NCBI GenBank assembly: GCA_023374025.1
Contig: SIJG01000013.1
Coordinates: forward strand, 854,445-918,444
Direction of reading: 5' to 3'
From: Heterodera schachtii
Lineage: Eukaryota > Nematoda > Chromadorea > Rhabditida > Heteroderidae
DNA length: 64,000 bases
Below are positions 58,871 through 64,000 of this stretch, in pieces. The translations under genes and the position numbers were made by a program. The first letter of the stretch is position 1. Each line of letters begins with the position of its first letter. Under the pieces are notes generated by a model that was not told the origin of the DNA, did not search any database, and saw only the letters and a list, made by a program, of their open reading frames with translations.

Positions 58871-60626
58871 CCCCGTGGCACATCTATGCACACTCTTTGG
58901 ATTACCACGCTGCACGCCTCGTGGAGACCCGGGTCAAGATGTGTAATGTCGGTTAGCGTTTCTTGTGTTCGGACGAGCCAAATGAATCTGTTGCAAATTA
59001 ATATAGTCAATTTTACTACTGTAAATTTTGAAAAATTAAATAAAAACAATTTTCTTTTTAATTTTCTTTTGCATATTTATCGCTGTGAACTAATCGAAAT
59101 TGTTAAAATTTTTTAGGGATGAACGATTAGTTTTTAATTTAAATAAAATTCTTTTTCCTTATTTCTAATTAATTAATTAATTAATATTTTATATAAAAAC
59201 AAAATAAATAATATTTATAATTTAATTTGCGTAACCATTTTTTAATTATTAATTTCTTTTTATCATTTCTTATTTGTGGAATAAATTCAAAATTTTAGAG
59301 CTATCGTCTTTAGATTAACAATTTTTTCTAATTTGTCAAATAAATTAAAAGTCGGGCAATAGTCGGTGCCAAAGTAATTCATCTACAGAATTAGGAAGAC
59401 AAAATTAGAAGTTTAGAAGCACATTTCAGTGTTTTTAATCCCTATTTCGTCCCATATTCCGGACTTTTTCTGTCATAATTTAATGTACTATTTGCGTTTT
59501 TTTTTTGTTCATATAAATTTGTTTCTATTAATTACGTCATAAACTCTGATTTTGTAGTGTTTTAAATTCTGCAATTCATTTCCCATAAAATAAGAATATA
59601 TGTAGCTGTTTTTGTATGAAAGTCAAAATTAATTTTAACGATTTCTTCTTCCTTAATTAAGTTTGCTTTTGGTGTTGCCATTGGCATAAATTTATTCGGG
59701 GAAATTAACTTTAACAGAAAACTTGTAAATCTTGAAACGTTCCTTATATTTTCATAAAATTTCCTCTATTTTCTTTTTTTTAAATTTGGCTTCGATTAGC
59801 CTCCGAATTTACTAAAATATTTTTATTGGAATAATTGTGAAATAAATAAACATTTTTAATTATTATTGCTTTCTTAATTTATTTAAATATTTTGTTGGTG
59901 TTATGCATAAATTGAGATTAATTTTAAAATGTTTTCAATTATTTCTGTGCTTTTTTCATCTTTTTTTCTTCATTCCGACATTTTATTTTATTTATTTATG
60001 CAAAAAAGAAAAAAGTCCACAAAAGGGAGTAATCCACTTACTCTGCGGACATGTCATAGATTAAATCGTCCTCGAGTAATATGGATTAAACATTAAACAA
60101 AAAATGAAATCACAACAAAATTAAATATAAGAATGAGGTCAATGATCAATAAAACCAAATCACTATATAAAATATATAATATCTTTAATTAAAGAGATAA
60201 TTCACTTTTCCGGTCATTTTATACGTTAAGGAGTTTAATTTTTGTTTTAAATTGATTTAAGAATTTATTTTAATGATTTCTTTATCCAGCTGATTCCACA
60301 ATTTTGTAGCACTCCCCGCAAAAGGAATAAATTTTTTTCAGATAAGTTTGATCACAATATTTGTTTTCTAAAATCAAAAAGTTAAAGAAATTTTGAAATA
60401 TTAACAGACAGAATTTAACAAAATGAAAAGTCAAAATGCTCGTGATTCACGTAATTTAGTAAAAGAAAAGTCCATTTAACATTTGGTTGATTTATATTAC
60501 TGTTTAAATATTTTATAAAATAGTTTGTTTGGGTTAATATTTGGAAGGACTGAAATCTTCCATAATGAACTCATGAAAATTGTGCACATTCTGAAAGGGC
60601 GCAATCCAGCGGGGAAGGGGGAAGAG
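58871..60626. other. AT-rich non-coding DNA of the right arm
   Basis: Mirror of 47079-48723. No gene seen. It contains an insertion near 60000-60035 (AAAAAAGTCCACAAAAGGGA) that is absent from the left arm. Confidence 0.4.
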
Positions 60627-60739
60627 TAGTGATGTTCTAGAGTCGTCTCGGTCTCGACTCGAGAAAAGTCTCGGATTTTTAAGTCTCGGTCTCGATTTTG
60701 GAGACTAGAGACCGATACCGAGACTTTTTTACACCCCTA
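60627..60739. mobile_element. GGTCTCGA/GAGACC MITE, copy 3 (right arm)
   Basis: Mirror of 46979-47078: TAGTGATGTTCTAGAGTCG at one end and TTTTACACCCCTA at the other, with about 13 extra bases of internal repeat. Confidence 0.6.
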
Positions 60740-61944
60740 ATGATTGGCTTTTTGTTAAGTTAGAAATAAATATACTTTTGGTAAGTTTTTACTTCATACT
60801 TTTATTAATGTGCATGGTTCAGTGGGTTGTGTTCTTTTGGATAGTTTAAAAGTGAAAAATGATAATTTTGGAACAAAATTAATTAGTGAAAATATTTACT
60901 TGGCGATTGATTGTCAATGCTTTCAAAAATTGTTTTTCTTCTCCCAGCAAAACGACAGAAATAGAAATGTTGGTAAATTTTTTCTGAATTTTGCAAATTA
61001 AAAAATTTTTAAAAAAATTCTTTCTACCTTTAAAAATAAAATCAAATTCAATTTCACTCTCCGTAAAATCCTTTTTGCTTTCCCAACCATAAGAACGGAA
61101 ATCATAAAACTAATTATGTATTTCATTATACGAAAAGTACAATTTTCTTTGCATTTTGCCGACGAACACTTGCAGTTATTGAAATTTGAATGCAAAATTA
61201 AAATGATTAAAATGTGAGACCAAAAGTGCATTTTTGGTTCTAAAATATCAAATTTACATATGCTTTAATTAAATAGGAGAAGAGATGGTAAATTGAACAT
61301 TCATCTCAATGAATGCAGAAATATAGAAAAAAAATGCAAAAAATGCTTTAATTAATTGTAAAAAAAATGAAAAAAAGATAAGAGGCAAAAAAACAAAAAC
61401 AAAAGGCTATCCCTGAAATTGGCATATTTTCATAACATTTCAAGTAAGTTCCGTTATGTGCCGCCGGAAATAGTTTTTTTTTTTTAAATTTTATGTAATA
61501 AAAAGTTTTCGACTCAACTAAAAGCATTAAGGATTTCATTAGCAATTATGACACCAAATGAATAAAGAATGAGGTATCTTTGGCAAATTTTCCCATTTAT
61601 TGAGCAGTATGTACCAATTGGCAACTATTTTAACAATTATTTTGGCATTTTTGCATTTTTTAGCAACTATTTCTATCTTTTTAATAACTATTTAGCTGCC
61701 AAATTCTTCATGTTTAGCACCTAAAAACTCCAGCCCTCGTTATATTTCGTGGAAAAAATACTTTATTAATGTACATATATCAAAAATGGGAAAATATTTC
61801 AGTTAATTACCGTAAGACGTGTTCATGGACACAGAATAGAGTTGGCATAGTGCCACTTTTTTTATTTCATGGCGACAATCAATCACAAAAATTGGAAATT
61901 TTGTGAAGAAATGCTCACTGATCACTGATCGCGGTGTCAGTCAG
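60740..61944. other. AT-rich intergenic DNA of the right arm
   Basis: Mirror of 45759-46978. No gene seen; small ORFs are AT-driven and not conserved between the arms. Confidence 0.4.
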
Positions 61945-63691
61945 CTACTTTTGGGCATGACATCTTTTTCAAATAGGCATGGTGCTGCTCCATCTCAGAA
62001 CGGCTTTTTGCGTCCCAAATTGCAAAACACATTTGGCACACCCTCGACACATTCGAACTGAAAAACAATTAATAACGAAAATTATCAATTATAATTAAAG
62101 TCTCAAATTAAAAAAATACAATGGGTTTTTTGAAACATGAATCTTTTCTCTATTACAATTTGTCGCTTTTGTTTTTTAAAAGAGCCAAAAAGTGGTCAGG
62201 ATCCAAAATGCAAAACATTGGTAACATCCCAGATATTTTAATTCCATTTTATAAATAATAAATGAAAATTCAAAAAAAAATGAAAATTTTTATTATATTT
62301 TTAAAATTATATTCAAAAATTCAAAATTATTTTAGTATTTGCTTTTCGTTCAGTCCAAAAGGAAGTGCGCCTGCTGGTCGGACAATGTCGCATTGGCCAA
62401 CTCGGCCAAAATGCCAGTGAATAGCACGTCGTCCAAATTGAAGCCAACTTGCTTTGTTGGCCTGTTCATCACTGCACTGACGGTGGCCGACGTGGTCAAA
62501 TACGTGGGCCCGAGCACAAATGGCGGATATATATCCGCTGAGTACAGTGCCATTGGCACGTACCCAAACAAAATTGAATTTGGCGCGCCAATTTGTGCCA
62601 CAGAAATTTTGGAAAATGCCCCGACACCCCAAACTTTAAGCCCAACTGACCATTTGCTCTCCCAGTTCCGAAATGGCTTTCGACTGCCTCCCATATGCCC
62701 GAAAAAAATCAGCGGTGATCATCGGCAATTTGGCGGAATTTGTTGTTTATCCAATAGTCCATCCGACGAAGATCGACCACCGAACTGTCATCAATTTTTG
62801 CCACCCATTTGGCACCGGCACAGTGCCGTTGTTGCAATGTCAGGGCGCCGAACCACTGAAAATGTATAAAATTGAGTTAATATTTTAAATTAATGCTAAA
62901 TAAATGTAAAATATTTCAAATTAATTTATTGTTAATTAATGTCATTTGCTGATCACTTTGAGATGTAAGTGCGCATAAAGGTCCACAAATCCATGCAAAA
63001 ACACAATGTCGCCATGCTTTTTTCTGCTCCTCTTCTAATTTGTGTTTCACATCTGCCGCTTCTCCTCCCGCTTGATCAGCACGAAAAACCGGAGAATTCA
63101 CCGGGGGGCGCCTGAGTAAACGCCAAATTAGATAAAAATTCAAATTTAATTTATTAATTTCCACCGCATCCGTCATCCACGGTTGTCTGACTCCCGTTCT
63201 CCACTCGAAATGATCCCGGCGTGACATTGCCAACATGATCAGCTTGATGCCGGCCGGACAAACACTACAAGTTCCATCCAACAGTCCATGCGAATATTTT
63301 TGAATTAATTTCAAAAGGCTATATTGCAAAAAATTAAAAAAAGCTAATTGGCTTCTCTCAGAGTTCGTCAATTTGATTTTGGTAAACTGAATATTTCGGG
63401 TTTTGAGACAATAACCCCCAATTTCCTTTTTTAATTATTCAAGGATGCGAGAGACCAAAAATTTGGCTTAACTAAAAACCAATAGCAAAAACGATTTCTT
63501 TCTCGAGCAATTATCCAGATGAGACTCTCAAGCATCAATAATTTTTATGGACCAATTTGTGTTAGGGAAGAAATCATTACGGACTGCTTTATTACATAAT
63601 GATCTAAACCTGCTCGTTTATGCCCGTTGAAGGTGTTTGGTCTGGCATAGAAGAAAAACGGGGACAACAAAAGCCAAATGGATGTTACCAT
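61945..63691 (-). pseudogene. GT31-family gene, copy B (right arm), multiply frameshifted
   Basis: Mirror of 44010-45758, all six exons recognisable (CPAGIKLIMLAMSRRDHFEW, ADIYPPFVLGPTYLTTSATV, NLDDVLFTGILAELANATLS). Relative to the left copy it has a length change of 4 bases in exon 1, two single-base losses in exon 2, three indels in exon 3 (for example GCGCCCCCCGG against GCGCCCCG) and single-base gains in the last exon. Many are in homopolymers. No splice choice restores one frame. It is either a pseudogene or unpolished sequence of a second haplotype. Confidence 0.75.
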
Positions 63692-64000
63692 GGTGGTAGT
63701 TAGCACCGTCTTAAAAACAGTAAAAAAAGAACGGTAAATCGAGAAGCAAGGACCAAAATAAAAGCAAAAAGTCCAAAAATCCAAGAATTTCTCAAGCCGA
63801 AACGGTGTTCTCAAATTGCGCTCGCTAATGCCAATACCAACTGATGAGAAATGTCTGTGGACAATTGCCTTTTAAATTCACTTCACATACATTTTGGTCT
63901 TTGGCCTCGCTCATTCAATTATTTATATCTTGTGCATTTTTCTGAATCAGCTAAGCAACATTCCATTACAAGCCGCTTAATTATGCATTGCTTTTTTTTT

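Larger units (their letters stand above)
54876..64000 (-). repeat. Giant inverted repeat, right arm, reaching the window edge
   Basis: Reverse complement of 43700-52740, beginning GGGATTAAAGTGAATTTCAC and ending at the last base of the window in the run GCATTGCTTTTTTTTT. The arm may continue beyond the window. It is about 85 bp longer than the left arm because of indels. Confidence 0.95.

Noticed and set aside
43700..64000. Prophage, plasmid or integrative element
   Set aside because: All genes are spliced and animal-like; there is no integrase, replication gene or attachment site.

Overview
The window reads as nuclear DNA of a nematode, most likely a tylenchid plant parasite of the cyst-nematode type. 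The grounds are AT-rich sequence, short introns ending in TTTTCAG, split genes on both strands, a few GC-AG introns, and homologues of conserved animal genes: Sec63, the CNOT1 C-terminus, GT31 glycosyltransferases, PP1 and polyubiquitin. The genus-level guess is inference. Nothing bacterial, viral or organellar was recognised.

Layout. 1-9.7 kb holds three tandem copies of a BTB/POZ-domain gene, all incomplete or frame-broken, invaded by inverted-repeat transposons. 10.5-17 kb holds an ankyrin-repeat gene on the minus strand whose first intron contains two inverted-repeat elements and a 1.5 kb C/T-only tract. 17-20.4 kb holds gene fragments and a dispersed direct repeat. 21.0-24.2 kb encodes only the C-terminal half of Sec63 (minus). 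Upstream of it lie AT-rich DNA, a roughly 100-copy 21-bp minisatellite (26.0-28.2 kb) and GCGAAGC-type hairpins. 28.7-33.8 kb has small plus-strand genes, one interrupted by a transposon with a perfect 9-bp target duplication, and a multi-pass membrane-protein gene (minus). 34.2-36.3 kb holds the most unusual gene: ubiquitin repeats fused in frame to a complete PP1-like Ser/Thr phosphatase. 37.6-42.9 kb (minus) holds a CNOT1 C-terminal fragment, a GT31 galactosyltransferase-like gene, an unidentified gene ending 13 bp before it, and a small cysteine-containing secreted-protein gene.

43.7-64.0 kb is a giant inverted repeat: about 9.04 kb (43700-52740) and about 9.13 kb (54876-64000, reaching the window edge) around a 2.1 kb spacer. 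Each arm carries a GT31 gene, a small gene of about 117 codons, a pair of serine-rich ORFs, a 95-codon ORF and two transposons. The arms differ by substitutions and many 1-2 base indels, so the right GT31 copy and the left small gene are frame-broken.

Recurring themes are inverted-repeat DNA transposons with 8- or 9-bp target duplications, several sharing one internal core, and conserved genes cut short. Real rearrangement, pseudogenisation and assembly error cannot be separated from sequence alone. Gene models below come from reading splice sites by eye.
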